Below are positions 18,640-26,029 of a stretch of 64,000 nucleotides of DNA, piece after piece. The position numbers and the translations under genes were made by a program. The DNA is taken from NCBI RefSeq assembly GCF_003846175.1, contig NZ_ML123044.1, positions 1,394,739 to 1,458,738 on the forward strand. Direction: 5' to 3'. Numbering within the stretch: the first letter of the stretch is position 1; every line of letters begins with the position of its first letter. Source of the DNA: Streptomyces sp. ADI95-17 (lineage in GTDB: Bacteria > Actinomycetota > Actinomycetes > Streptomycetales > Streptomycetaceae). The notes beneath the pieces are model-generated. The model made no database searches, was not told where the DNA came from, and worked only from the letters and a program-made list of their open reading frames with translations.

Positions 18640-18769
18640 CGACGCAAGTTGCAGTTTGGTTTCCCTTGCAGTACAGAGCCTGCGGAGCATGTAACCCGCA
18701 GGCTTTTGTAGTTTTCAGACTTCTTTGCAGGTTCTGGAGCAGGGCAACCCTTTGGCCCAAGGAGGGCTT
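18640..18769 (+). promoter_or_regulatory. Structured 5' leader of the cold-shock gene
   Basis: About 130 bases upstream of the cold-shock start contain a terminator-like hairpin: GCCTGCGG (18678-18685) pairs with CCGCAGGC (18696-18703) and TTTT follows at once. TTGCAG occurs three times (near 18648, 18666 and 18725); the last could pair with CCTGC of the hairpin's left arm and compete with it. Bacterial cold-shock mRNAs often have long regulatory leaders, so attenuation or a temperature-sensitive switch is plausible. No experiment backs this here. Confidence 0.5.
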
Positions 18770-18973
18770 ATGGCTACCGGAACCGTCAAGTGGTTCAACG
18801 CTGAAAAGGGCTTCGGCTTCATCGCCCAGGACGGCGGCGGCCCGGATGTCTTCGTCCACTACTCCGCGATCAACGCGTCCGGGTTCCGCTCCCTTGAGGA
18901 GAACCAGGTCGTGAACTTCGACGTCACTCAGGGACCCAAGGGTCCGCAGGCTGAGAACGTCACCCCGGCCTAG
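18770..18973 (+). CDS. Cold-shock protein (CspA family)
   Basis: Encodes 67 residues: a single cold-shock domain with both RNA-binding motifs, KGFGFI and VFVHYSAI. It starts at ATG 18770, preceded by a near-perfect AAGGAGG. Such proteins bind single-stranded RNA and DNA and act as RNA chaperones. The strong ribosome binding site, the 130-nt leader and the terminator after the gene suggest a highly expressed single-gene transcript. The protein size and sequence are typical for the actinobacterial family. Confidence 0.95.
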   Translation: MATGTVKWFNAEKGFGFIAQDGGGPDVFVHYSAINASGFRSLEENQVVNFDVTQGPKGPQAENVTPA

Positions 18974-19013
18974 TTGCCCGGGTCGGCCGATCGCGGCCGG
19001 CTAGTAGTACCCA

Positions 19014-19058
19014 AGGAGCCCCGCTCCTCCGCTTCGGCGGGGAACGGGGCTCCTGCCT
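19014..19058 (+). terminator. Intrinsic terminator of the cold-shock gene
   Basis: AGGAGCCCCG (19014-19023) pairs perfectly with CGGGGCTCCT (19045-19054), with an inner CGC/GCG stem and a following pyrimidine-rich GCCTTTTCC tail. It begins about 40 nt after the stop codon. Confidence 0.8.
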
Positions 19059-19184
19059 TTTCCGCCGCCTTTCCCCTTTTCCGTTCCTCCTCCTCTCCCC
19101 CGCTCCTCTTTTCTTCCGCTGCGGGCCCGCAGGGCGGCGGCGCTTGACCTTGACACCGTGTGAGGCGGTGGGCTCGGAGACATC

Positions 19185-20012
19185 ATGTTCACCATCGGAG
19201 ACTTCGCCCGGTACGGGCGGGTGTCGGCCCGGATGCTGCGTCACTACGACGCCATCGGGCTGCTGCGCCCGGACCGTACCGACCCCGCCACCGGCTACCG
19301 CTTCTACGGCGCCGCCCAGCTCGCCCGTCTCAACCGCGTCATCGCCCTCAAGGATCTCGGCTTCACGCTCCAGCAGGTGCGGGCCATCCTCGACGAGCAG
19401 GTGGGGCCGGAGGAGTTGCGCGGGATGCTGCGGCTGCGCCGGGCGGAGCTGGAGGAGGCCATGAGGGCGGCGGCCGCGAGGCTGACGCAGGTCGAGGCGA
19501 GGCTCCGGTCGATCGAGAGCGAGGGAAGCATGTCCGTGGACGATGTCGTCGTCAAGAATGTTGCCGCGGTACGGGTCGCCGAGCTGACCGGCACCGCGGT
19601 CGGTTACGAGCCGGAGGACATCACTCCGGTGATCGGGCCGCTGTACGACCGGCTGTTCCCGCTGCTGGGCGAGGCGGGCGTCGCTCCGAGCGGTCCCGGG
19701 ATCGCGCACTACGAGGACGCCCCGGAGGGCGGCGGCGCGGTCGTCGTCCACGCGGGGGTCACGGTGTCCGCCCCGGTGGGCCCGCTGGGCGACACCGGGA
19801 TCACGGTGGTCGAACTGCCCCCGTTCGAGGCGGCGACCGTCGTCCACCGGGGTTCGATGGACGGCGTGCTGCCGACGTCCCAGACCCTGGCCCGCTGGAT
19901 CGACGCCAACGGCTACCGGTCCGCGGGGTACGCCCGGGAGATCAGCCTGGAGTGCCCCGAGGACCGGGACCAGTGGGTGACGGAGCTCCAGGAGCCCGTC
20001 GTCCGGGTCTGA
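19185..20012 (+). CDS. MerR-family regulator with C-terminal effector-binding domain
   Basis: Encodes 275 residues. Residues 1-70 are a MerR winged helix-turn-helix (FTIGDFARYGRVSARMLRHYDAIGLL, then PDRTDPATGYRFY). A coiled-coil dimerisation helix follows at about 75-115, then a GyrI/BmrR-like ligand domain to the end. Regulators of this build usually sense hydrophobic drugs or cations and activate an efflux or detoxification gene. The upstream sequence CTTGACCTTGACACCGTGTG has a -35-like TTGACC and an imperfect dyad, consistent with autoregulation. No obvious target gene is adjacent, so the target is unknown. Confidence 0.82.
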   Translation: MFTIGDFARYGRVSARMLRHYDAIGLLRPDRTDPATGYRFYGAAQLARLNRVIALKDLGFTLQQVRAILDEQVGPEELRGMLRLRRAELEEAMRAAAARLTQVEARLRSIESEGSMSVDDVVVKNVAAVRVAELTGTAVGYEPEDITPVIGPLYDRLFPLLGEAGVAPSGPGIAHYEDAPEGGGAVVVHAGVTVSAPVGPLGDTGITVVELPPFEAATVVHRGSMDGVLPTSQTLARWIDANGYRSAGYAREISLECPEDRDQWVTELQEPVVRV

Positions 20013-20060
20013 CACCGCCGGAACCGGCACCCGGGCCCGACACCGTCAGAACCGGTCGTC

Positions 20061-20083
20061 CGGGCCCGGCGCCACCGGGCCCG
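20061..20083. terminator. Bidirectional terminator hairpin
   Basis: CGGGCCCGG (20061-20069) pairs with CCGGGCCCG (20075-20083) around a 5-nt loop, between the converging merR and amidohydrolase genes. Just downstream (about 20099-20130) there are three imperfect copies of GGCTCCGGT. Confidence 0.55.
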
Positions 20084-20172
20084 CTGCCGCCGCATGGATC
20101 CGGTGGCTCCGGTAGCTCCGGTGGCTCCGGGCCGGAAGGGCGTCTGCCGCGTCGCCTTCCGGCCCGGGTGGG

Positions 20173-21399
20173 TCACGCTCCGGGCCCCGCCCACAGCCCG
20201 TCGTCCGTCAGCCCCAGCAGATCGATCGCGTTGCGGCGCACGATCCGGTCCACCACATCGGCGTCCAGATGCCCCATCTGCGCCTCGCCGACCTCGCGCG
20301 ACTTGGGCCAGGTGGAGTCGGAGTGCGGGTAGTCCGTCTCGTACAGGACGTTCCCGACGCCGATCGAGTCCAGGTTCTTCAGCCCGAAGGCATCGTCGAA
20401 GAAGCAGCCGAAGACGTGCTCGGAGAACAGCTCCGACGGCGGGCGGTGGACCTTGTCGGCGACGCCGCCCCAGGCCCGGTTCTCCTCCCAGACCACGTCG
20501 GCGCGTTCCAGGATGTACGGGATCCAGCCGATCTGTCCCTCCGCGTACATGATCCTGAGGTTCGGGAACCGTTCGAACTTGCCGCTCATCAGCCAGTCGA
20601 CCATCGAGAAGCAGCAGTTGGCGAAGGTGATGGTGGAGCCGACGGCGGGCGGGGCGTCCGCCGAGGTGGACGGCATCTTCGAGGACGAGCCGATGTGCAT
20701 GGCGATCACCGTCCCGGTCTCGTCACAGGCCCGCAGGAACGGATCCCACTCGTCCGTGTGAATCGAGGGCAGTCCGAGGTGCGGGGGTATCTCGGAGAAC
20801 GCCACCGCGCGCACCCCCCGCGCCGCGTTGCGCCTGACCTCGGCCGCGGCCAGCTCCGCGTCCCAGAGCGGGATCAGGGTGAGCGGTATGAGCCGGCCGT
20901 GCGCCTCGGGCCCGCACCACTCCTCGACCATCCAGTCGTTGTACGCGCGCACTCCGAGCAGCCCCAGCTCGCGGTCCTTCGCTTCGGTGAAGGTCTGGCC
21001 GCAGAAGCGCGGGAAGGTGGGGAAACAGAGCGCGGACTGGACGTGGTTGACGTCCATGTCGGCAAGCCGGTCGGGGACCGAGAACGAACCCGGACGCATC
21101 TGCTCGTAGGTGATGATCTCCAGCTTGATCTCGTCCCGGTCGTAGCCGACCGCGGTGTCGAGCCGGGTGAGCGGGCGGTGCAGGTCCTCGTACACCCACC
21201 AGTCGCCGATCGGCCCGTCGTCGCCCTTCGCACCCATCACGGGCGCGAACTTCCCGCCCATGAAGGTCATTTCCTTGAGCGGTGCGCGGACGATCCGCGG
21301 GCCGCTGTCGAGGTACTTGGACGGGAGCCGGTCCCGCCAGACATGAGCGGGCTCCACCGTGTGGTCGTCCACCGAGATGATCTTCGGGAAGGTCTCCAT
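20173..21399 (-). CDS. Amidohydrolase-family (ACMSD-like TIM barrel) protein
   Basis: Encodes 408 residues from ATG 21399; GTG 21408 is an alternative. The N-terminal SVDDHTVEPAHVW is the metal-site region of this PF04909 branch, VIAMHIGSSS carries a further histidine, and YETDYPHSDSTWP supplies the aspartate and histidine near the C-terminus. Members decarboxylate or hydrolyse ring-derived acids with one zinc ion. No ribosome binding site is evident, and a perfect CTGACG-N3-CGTCAG operator lies about 21 nt upstream of the start. That operator ties the gene to the dispersed acyl-CoA regulon rather than to its merR neighbour. The substrate is unknown. Confidence 0.78.
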   Translation of the reverse strand: METFPKIISVDDHTVEPAHVWRDRLPSKYLDSGPRIVRAPLKEMTFMGGKFAPVMGAKGDDGPIGDWWVYEDLHRPLTRLDTAVGYDRDEIKLEIITYEQMRPGSFSVPDRLADMDVNHVQSALCFPTFPRFCGQTFTEAKDRELGLLGVRAYNDWMVEEWCGPEAHGRLIPLTLIPLWDAELAAAEVRRNAARGVRAVAFSEIPPHLGLPSIHTDEWDPFLRACDETGTVIAMHIGSSSKMPSTSADAPPAVGSTITFANCCFSMVDWLMSGKFERFPNLRIMYAEGQIGWIPYILERADVVWEENRAWGGVADKVHRPPSELFSEHVFGCFFDDAFGLKNLDSIGVGNVLYETDYPHSDSTWPKSREVGEAQMGHLDADVVDRIVRRNAIDLLGLTDDGLWAGPGA

Positions 21400-21420
21400 G
21401 TACAACACCGTAGCGCCGAT

Positions 21421-21435
21421 CTGACGAACCGTCAG
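21421..21435. promoter_or_regulatory. CTGACG-N3-CGTCAG operator, site A
   Basis: CTGACGAACCGTCAG is a perfect 6+3+6 palindrome just upstream of the amidohydrolase start on the reverse strand. The same element recurs at 27628, 38010, 38183, 45938, 52526, 52550 and 61781. Confidence 0.75.
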
Positions 21436-21660
21436 CTATCCGGACCGGACCCCGTGCGGTAATCGTTGTCGAGGGCTTGTGCAGAGAGTCACCCACTGCT
21501 GACGTGCCACCCAAGACAAGGCAGACTGTTGAGCGCGATACCAGCGGTACCGACCAATCCGGATCCCCCCGCCCCGGACGGCACATGGGCGGGCAATCCA
21601 GGCGGGCAGCATCAAGCACGATGGGCAGCACAGGCGGGGCGAGCAGGGCAGGGGGCGGCA

Positions 21661-24627
21661 ATGGACCGTGACATCGGGCCACACGTGCGTGTTCCGGAGC
21701 AGCGCGCTCCACAACAGCGGTCGGCGGGCGGCGTCGATCTGCGTTTCTCCGTACTCGGTCCGGTACGGGCATGGCGGGACGGCGAAGCCCTGTCGTCCGG
21801 TTCGCCCCAGCAGCGCGCCCTGCTGGCGGCACTCCTGCTGCGTGGTGGCCGCACGGCCACCGCCTCGGAGCTCATCGACGCGATCTGGGGCGACGAACCG
21901 CCCTCCCAGGCGCTCGCCACGATACGTACGTACGCGTCCCGGCTGCGCAAGGTGCTCGACCCGCAGACGCTGGCCAGCGATGCCGGCGGGTACGCGATCC
22001 GGGCCGGCCACGACGCGTTGGACGTGACGGTGGCCCAGGAGCTGGCGGCCGACGCGGACAAGGCGCGGGCCTCCGGCGACCGCTGCCAGGCCCGGACCCT
22101 CCTCAACAAGGCGCTCGGGCTGTGGGACGGCGAGGCGCTGGCCTCGGTGCCCGGACCGTACGCCGAGAACCAGCGCACCCGCCTGGAGGAATGGCGCCTC
22201 CAGCTCACCGAGACCCGCCTGGACCTGGACCTGGAGGTCGGCTGCCACGCGGAGGCGGTCTCCGAGCTGACCGCGCTCACGGCCGCGCACCCGTTGCGGG
22301 AGCGGCTGCGCGAGCTCCTGATGGTCGCCCTGTACCGCAGCGGCCGCCAGGCCGAGGCGCTGGCCGTGTACGCCGACACCCGCCGGCTGCTCGCCGACGA
22401 ACTGGGCGTGGACCCGCGCCCCGAGCTCGCCCAGCTCCAGCAGCGCATCCTGCGCGCCGACGAGGAACTCGCCCGCCCCGCGGACGAACCGGCCCCCGCC
22501 CCGGCCCCGGTGCGCCCCGCCCAGCTCCCGGCCACCGTCCCGGACTTCACCGGCCGCGCCTCCTTCGTACGCGAGCTGGGCGACCGGCTGGCGACCGCCG
22601 AGGGGTCGGTGATGGCCGTCTCGGCGCTGGCCGGGATCGGTGGCGTCGGCAAGACGACCCTCGCCGTGCACGTCGCCCACCAGGCACGCCAGCACTTCCC
22701 GGACGGCCAGCTGTACGTGGACCTCCAGGGCGCGGGGGCGCGGGCGGCGGAGCCGGAGACGGTCCTCGGCGCGTTCCTGCGCGCCCTGGGCACGGCGGAC
22801 TCGGCGATCCCGGACTCCCTGGACGAGCGCGCCGCGCTGTACCGGTCCACGCTGGACGGCCGCCGCATCCTGGTCCTCCTCGACAACGCCCACGACGCGG
22901 CCCAGATCCGCCCCCTCCTGCCCGGCACCGCGGGCTGCGCGGCCGTGGTCACCAGCCGCGTCCGCATGGTCGACCTGGCCGGTGCCCATCTCGTCGACCT
23001 GGATGTGATGTCCCCCGAGGAGGCGCTCCAGCTCTTCACCCGCATCGTGGGCGAGGAGCGGATCAACTCCGAGCGGGAGGCCGCCCTCGACGTGGTCGCC
23101 GCCTGCGGTTTCCTCCCGCTGGCCATCCGCATCGCCGCCTCCCGCCTGGCCGCCCGCCGCACCTGGACGGTCTCCGTCCTGGCCGCCAAGCTCGCCGACG
23201 AACGCCGCCGCCTCGATGAGCTCCAGGCCGGCGACCTCGCGGTGAAGGCCACCTTCGAACTCGGCTACGGCCAGCTGGAGCCCGCCCAGGCCCGCGCCTT
23301 CCGCCTCCTCGGCCTGGCGGACGGCCCGGACATCTCCCTGGCCGCCGCGGCCGCCCTGCTGAACCTGGACGAACACGACGCGGAGGACCTCCTGGAGGCC
23401 CTGGTGGACACCAGCCTCGTGGAGTCGGCCGCCCCCGGCCGCTACCGCTACCACGACCTGGTGCGCCTCTACGCGCGTTCCTGCGCGGAGCGGGGCGAGG
23501 AGCCCCTGGAGGAACGGGAGTCGGCGCTGTCGCGACTGCTGGACTTCTACCTGGCGACGGCGGCGGGGGTGTACGCGCTGGAGCGGCCGGGTGACCGCCT
23601 GGTGGACCACCTGGAGCCCACGGGGCAGGCGGGGCTGTCGTTCACCGACCGGCACGACGCCCAGGACTGGCTCTACTCGGAAGCCGGCCCGTTGCTGGCA
23701 TGCGTACGCCAGTCCTCCGCCCCGGAAGTTCTCCGCCGGGCGATCGACCTTCTGTGGGCCGCCCTGGATCTCGCCGAATCCGGCGCGAACTCCAAGCAGT
23801 ACGAGGCCGCCGCCTCGTTCATGCTGGGTGCCGCGCGCACGTGCGGCGACCTCCGGGCCGAACGGCGTGCCCTGGTCACACTGAGCAACGCCCACCTGGG
23901 CGCCGGCCGGTTCACCCAGGCCGATCAGGAGGCGCTCCAGGTAGTGGAGTTGTCGCACGACGCGCGCGACCCGCTCGCCAACTGCTGGGCGCTCAACCAC
24001 CTCGGGGTCATCGCCATCTACCAGAGCCGCCACGAGGACGGCGAGAAGTACCTGACTCGGGCGATCGAGGATTTCCGTACCGGCGAGAACCTCCCGGGAG
24101 AGGCTTCCGCGCTGTGCAACCTGTCCCGGATCCACCTGGCCATGGGCCGGACGGCGAGCGCTGTGGCACTGGCCCGCAAGGGTATCGAGATCTACGACGG
24201 CATGGGGCACTCGCTGCGGGGAGCCAATGCCCGGTACGCCCTCGGCATCGCGTTGACCCGCAGCGGGGAACTCACCGAGGCGACCGACAGCTTCCTGGAA
24301 GCCCTGAAGGTCTTCCGCGACAGCCGCCAGCGGCTCTGGGAGGGAATGACTCTGTTCCGCCTCGCAGAAGCGGATCTGGCGGGGGACAACGCGGCCCAGG
24401 CAGCCTCCAAGGCGGAAATGGCGCTGACCGTCCTGCGCGGCATCGGCGGGGAATGGCGTCGGGGAAACGTCCTCACCGTCCTCGGGCACGCCCTCGACGG
24501 GATAGGCCAGTCGGGACGGGCCGTGGTCTGCTGGCGCGAAGCCCTCGCGATCTACGACGACCTCGGTTCCGACGAGGCGGCAGGGATTCACGCCCTCCTG
24601 GCCCGGGTCTCTCCGGAGCGGGGATGA
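21661..24627 (+). CDS. afsR: AfsR, SARP/STAND global regulator of secondary metabolism
   Basis: Encodes 988 residues from ATG 21661 (GGGGG just upstream). The order is: SARP winged helix at about 28-120 (LRFSVLGPVRAWRDGE), bacterial transcriptional activator helices to about 270, NB-ARC ATPase with Walker A GIGGVGKTT (325-333) and Walker B ILVLLDNAHD (about 403), then TPR repeats to the end. Length and order match S. coelicolor AfsR (993 residues), which is phosphorylated by AfsK and activates afsS. The AfsS-like gene follows in the same direction, and an afsK gene lies 7 kb away. An AfsR-box-like repeat is found just after the stop codon. The identification is from family knowledge, not a search. 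Confidence 0.85.
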   Translation: MDRDIGPHVRVPEQRAPQQRSAGGVDLRFSVLGPVRAWRDGEALSSGSPQQRALLAALLLRGGRTATASELIDAIWGDEPPSQALATIRTYASRLRKVLDPQTLASDAGGYAIRAGHDALDVTVAQELAADADKARASGDRCQARTLLNKALGLWDGEALASVPGPYAENQRTRLEEWRLQLTETRLDLDLEVGCHAEAVSELTALTAAHPLRERLRELLMVALYRSGRQAEALAVYADTRRLLADELGVDPRPELAQLQQRILRADEELARPADEPAPAPAPVRPAQLPATVPDFTGRASFVRELGDRLATAEGSVMAVSALAGIGGVGKTTLAVHVAHQARQHFPDGQLYVDLQGAGARAAEPETVLGAFLRALGTADSAIPDSLDERAALYRSTLDGRRILVLLDNAHDAAQIRPLLPGTAGCAAVVTSRVRMVDLAGAHLVDLDVMSPEEALQLFTRIVGEERINSEREAALDVVAACGFLPLAIRIAASRLAARRTWTVSVLAAKLADERRRLDELQAGDLAVKATFELGYGQLEPAQARAFRLLGLADGPDISLAAAAALLNLDEHDAEDLLEALVDTSLVESAAPGRYRYHDLVRLYARSCAERGEEPLEERESALSRLLDFYLATAAGVYALERPGDRLVDHLEPTGQAGLSFTDRHDAQDWLYSEAGPLLACVRQSSAPEVLRRAIDLLWAALDLAESGANSKQYEAAASFMLGAARTCGDLRAERRALVTLSNAHLGAGRFTQADQEALQVVELSHDARDPLANCWALNHLGVIAIYQSRHEDGEKYLTRAIEDFRTGENLPGEASALCNLSRIHLAMGRTASAVALARKGIEIYDGMGHSLRGANARYALGIALTRSGELTEATDSFLEALKVFRDSRQRLWEGMTLFRLAEADLAGDNAAQAASKAEMALTVLRGIGGEWRRGNVLTVLGHALDGIGQSGRAVVCWREALAIYDDLGSDEAAGIHALLARVSPERG

Positions 24628-24645
24628 CGCCGGGTCGGCCCGGTC

Positions 24646-24667
24646 GTTCATCGTTCGTTTATCGCCG
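24646..24667 (+). promoter_or_regulatory. AfsR-box-like 11-bp direct repeat upstream of afsS
   Basis: GTTCATCGTTC (24646-24656) is followed without gap by GTTTATCGCCG (24657-24667). Seven-base GTTYATC units with an 11-bp period are the architecture of PHO/AfsR boxes, where AfsR overlaps the -35 region and activates afsS. It starts 19 nt after the afsR stop codon and about 190 nt before the peptide gene start. No clear -10 is seen, so the exact start of transcription is open. Confidence 0.5.
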
Positions 24668-24837
24668 GACGGCAAGCTCATCTCTGTCGATCCGTCGTGT
24701 CGGGGGGCAGACGGGGCGACGAGCGGCCAAGCCATTAGGGTGAGCGGCCTTGACAGGGGCCCGTCCGGCAGTCCACGGGGGAACAGCTGGGCGGGCCCCT
24801 CCGACGCAGCATGCCAGCCACAACGGAGATGACCATC

Positions 24838-25026
24838 ATGGGCGATAAGAAGAAGACCGACCCGATCGTCAAGCCGCAGGACACCCACGCCACCGGCGCG
24901 GAGACCGGATCGGTGACGACCCAGGACACGCACGCCACCGGCGGCGACATCAAGCTCACGGACACCCATGCCACCGGCGGCACCAAGCCGCTGGACACCC
25001 ACGCCACGAGCGAGCCGGCCAACTAA
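24838..25026 (+). CDS. afsS: AfsS-like small repeat protein
   Basis: Encodes 62 residues from ATG 24838, with GGAG about 10 nt upstream. The peptide has four copies of DTHAT starting at residues 15, 30, 42 and 53, joined by acidic and Gly/Thr-rich spacers. AfsS of S. coelicolor is a 63-residue sigma-like protein with repeated TxDNHMP-type motifs, encoded directly after afsR and activated by it; size, repeat pattern and position agree. The repeat here has Thr where the known motif has Asn. AfsS raises antibiotic production by an unknown mechanism. A 9-bp inverted repeat (AGGGGCCCG at 24755 and CGGGCCCCT at 24792) lies in its leader. Confidence 0.65.
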   Translation: MGDKKKTDPIVKPQDTHATGAETGSVTTQDTHATGGDIKLTDTHATGGTKPLDTHATSEPAN

Positions 25027-25321
25027 AGCTGCAGTCGACGGGGTACGGGGGGAGCGGCCGCGGCGGCGCGGAGGGGGAGCCGTCGCGGTCGCTGCATGTC
25101 TGCATGCGCGCGATCAGCGCATTCGAGCCGCGCCGACCGAGTCACATCCGCACGCGCAGAGAAGACCGAGCCGCCGTCCGGGCCTTCTCGCATTTCCCCG
25201 AATCAGCAACCGCGCCCCGCGCAGCCTCACCCACGCCACCCTTGCCCGAGGCGTGCCGCACGCCTCCCGGCAAGCTCCTGAGAGCCGCCCGCCCGGCCGC
25301 GCGTGGCCGAGATTCATTGCT
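25027..25321. other. Gap between afsS and vapBC
   Basis: About 295 bases in which I see no gene and no strong hairpin. The vapBC operator lies at its right edge. Confidence 0.4.
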
Positions 25322-25344
25322 CTATGGCATTTTCAATGCCATAG
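25322..25344. promoter_or_regulatory. vapBC autoregulatory operator
   Basis: CTATGGCATT (25322-25331) and AATGCCATAG (25335-25344) form a perfect 10+3+10 inverted repeat, AT-rich against its surroundings, 7 nt before the antitoxin start. Toxin-antitoxin complexes usually repress their own promoter through such a palindrome. Confidence 0.75.
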
Positions 25345-25351
25345 TAAACAA

Positions 25352-25630
25352 ATGGACGAGAACTCCGATTTCCCACCCGGCGACGGCCCCAGCAGCGGCA
25401 TCTCCGTCACGCTCACCGCCGGAACCCTGCGCGCCATCCGCGAGCGGGTCGGAAAACGGGGCGTCTCCGCGTACCTGGAGATGGCCGCGCAACGCCAGAT
25501 CGAGCGCGACAACCTGGACGAGCTCCTCGCCGATTTCGAGACGGTGAACGGGCCGGCCGATCCTGACGCCGTGAGCGACAAACGCGCCAAGCTCACGGGC
25601 GGCACACCCCATGCCGGGGCAGCCGCGTGA
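25352..25630 (+). CDS. vapB: VapB-like antitoxin
   Basis: Encodes 92 residues from ATG 25352. The middle part ISVTLTAGTLRAIRERVG followed by GVSAYLEMAAQRQIERDNL looks like a ribbon-helix-helix DNA-binding domain, with a strand then two helices. The C-terminal 30 residues are polar and disordered, as expected for the toxin-wrapping tail. No ribosome binding site is evident; the palindrome abuts the start, so the mRNA may be leaderless or nearly so. The gene overlaps the PIN-domain toxin gene by four bases (GTGA). Pair assignment rests mainly on that partner. Confidence 0.72.
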   Translation: MDENSDFPPGDGPSSGISVTLTAGTLRAIRERVGKRGVSAYLEMAAQRQIERDNLDELLADFETVNGPADPDAVSDKRAKLTGGTPHAGAAA

Positions 25631-26025
25631 GCAGTGCATTGATCCTCGACAGCGAGGGGCTCGCACAGGCGGTTCAACGAGGCCGTGAGGTCCAGGAATG
25701 GCTGACGGCGGCCCGCGACGCGGACCTTCCCGTCATCACCTCGGCCGCGGTGCTCGTCGAAGTGATCCATCCACGCGTCAACCACGCCGCGCTCCAGTGG
25801 ACGCTGTCGCGCCTACGCGTCGAACCGGTCACCCAGGCCCTCGCGCACTCAGCCGCCTCCCTGCTCCGGGATGCCGGACTGCACGGCCACAAGTACGCGA
25901 TCGACGCAATGCTCTGCGCGACCGCCCTGGCACACCCGGGCCGGGTAACGGTCCTGACTTCCGACGTAGAGGACATCAGGCTGCTCACCGCCGGCCACCC
26001 CCGGCTGGCGGCGGAGAAGGTCTGA
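25627..26025 (+). CDS. vapC: VapC-like PIN-domain toxin
   Basis: Encodes 132 residues from a GTG that overlaps the antitoxin stop. The acidic PIN residues are in place: D8 in LILDSE, E45 in VLVEVIH, D93 in YAIDAML and D113 or D116 in TSDVEDI. It is therefore probably an active Mg-dependent ribonuclease that cleaves tRNA or rRNA when the antitoxin is lost. It ends only 4 nt before the converging fadD gene. A second PIN-domain fragment, not functional, lies at 39404-39517. Confidence 0.82.
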   Translation: MSSALILDSEGLAQAVQRGREVQEWLTAARDADLPVITSAAVLVEVIHPRVNHAALQWTLSRLRVEPVTQALAHSAASLLRDAGLHGHKYAIDAMLCATALAHPGRVTVLTSDVEDIRLLTAGHPRLAAEKV

Positions 26026-26029
26026 CCGG

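Noticed and set aside
21436..25002. Very long reverse-strand open frame opposite afsR
   Set aside because: High GC makes long antisense frames common. The product is low-complexity without domains, while the forward frame has a complete SARP/NB-ARC/TPR protein.
24735..25022. Reverse frame with repeated VAWVS opposite afsS
   Set aside because: It is only the antisense image of the DTHAT repeats; start, spacing and position support the forward peptide.
24838..25026. Multi-core RiPP precursor
   Set aside because: The repeats invite this reading, but no modifying enzyme, protease or transporter gene is adjacent, and size and position match AfsS.
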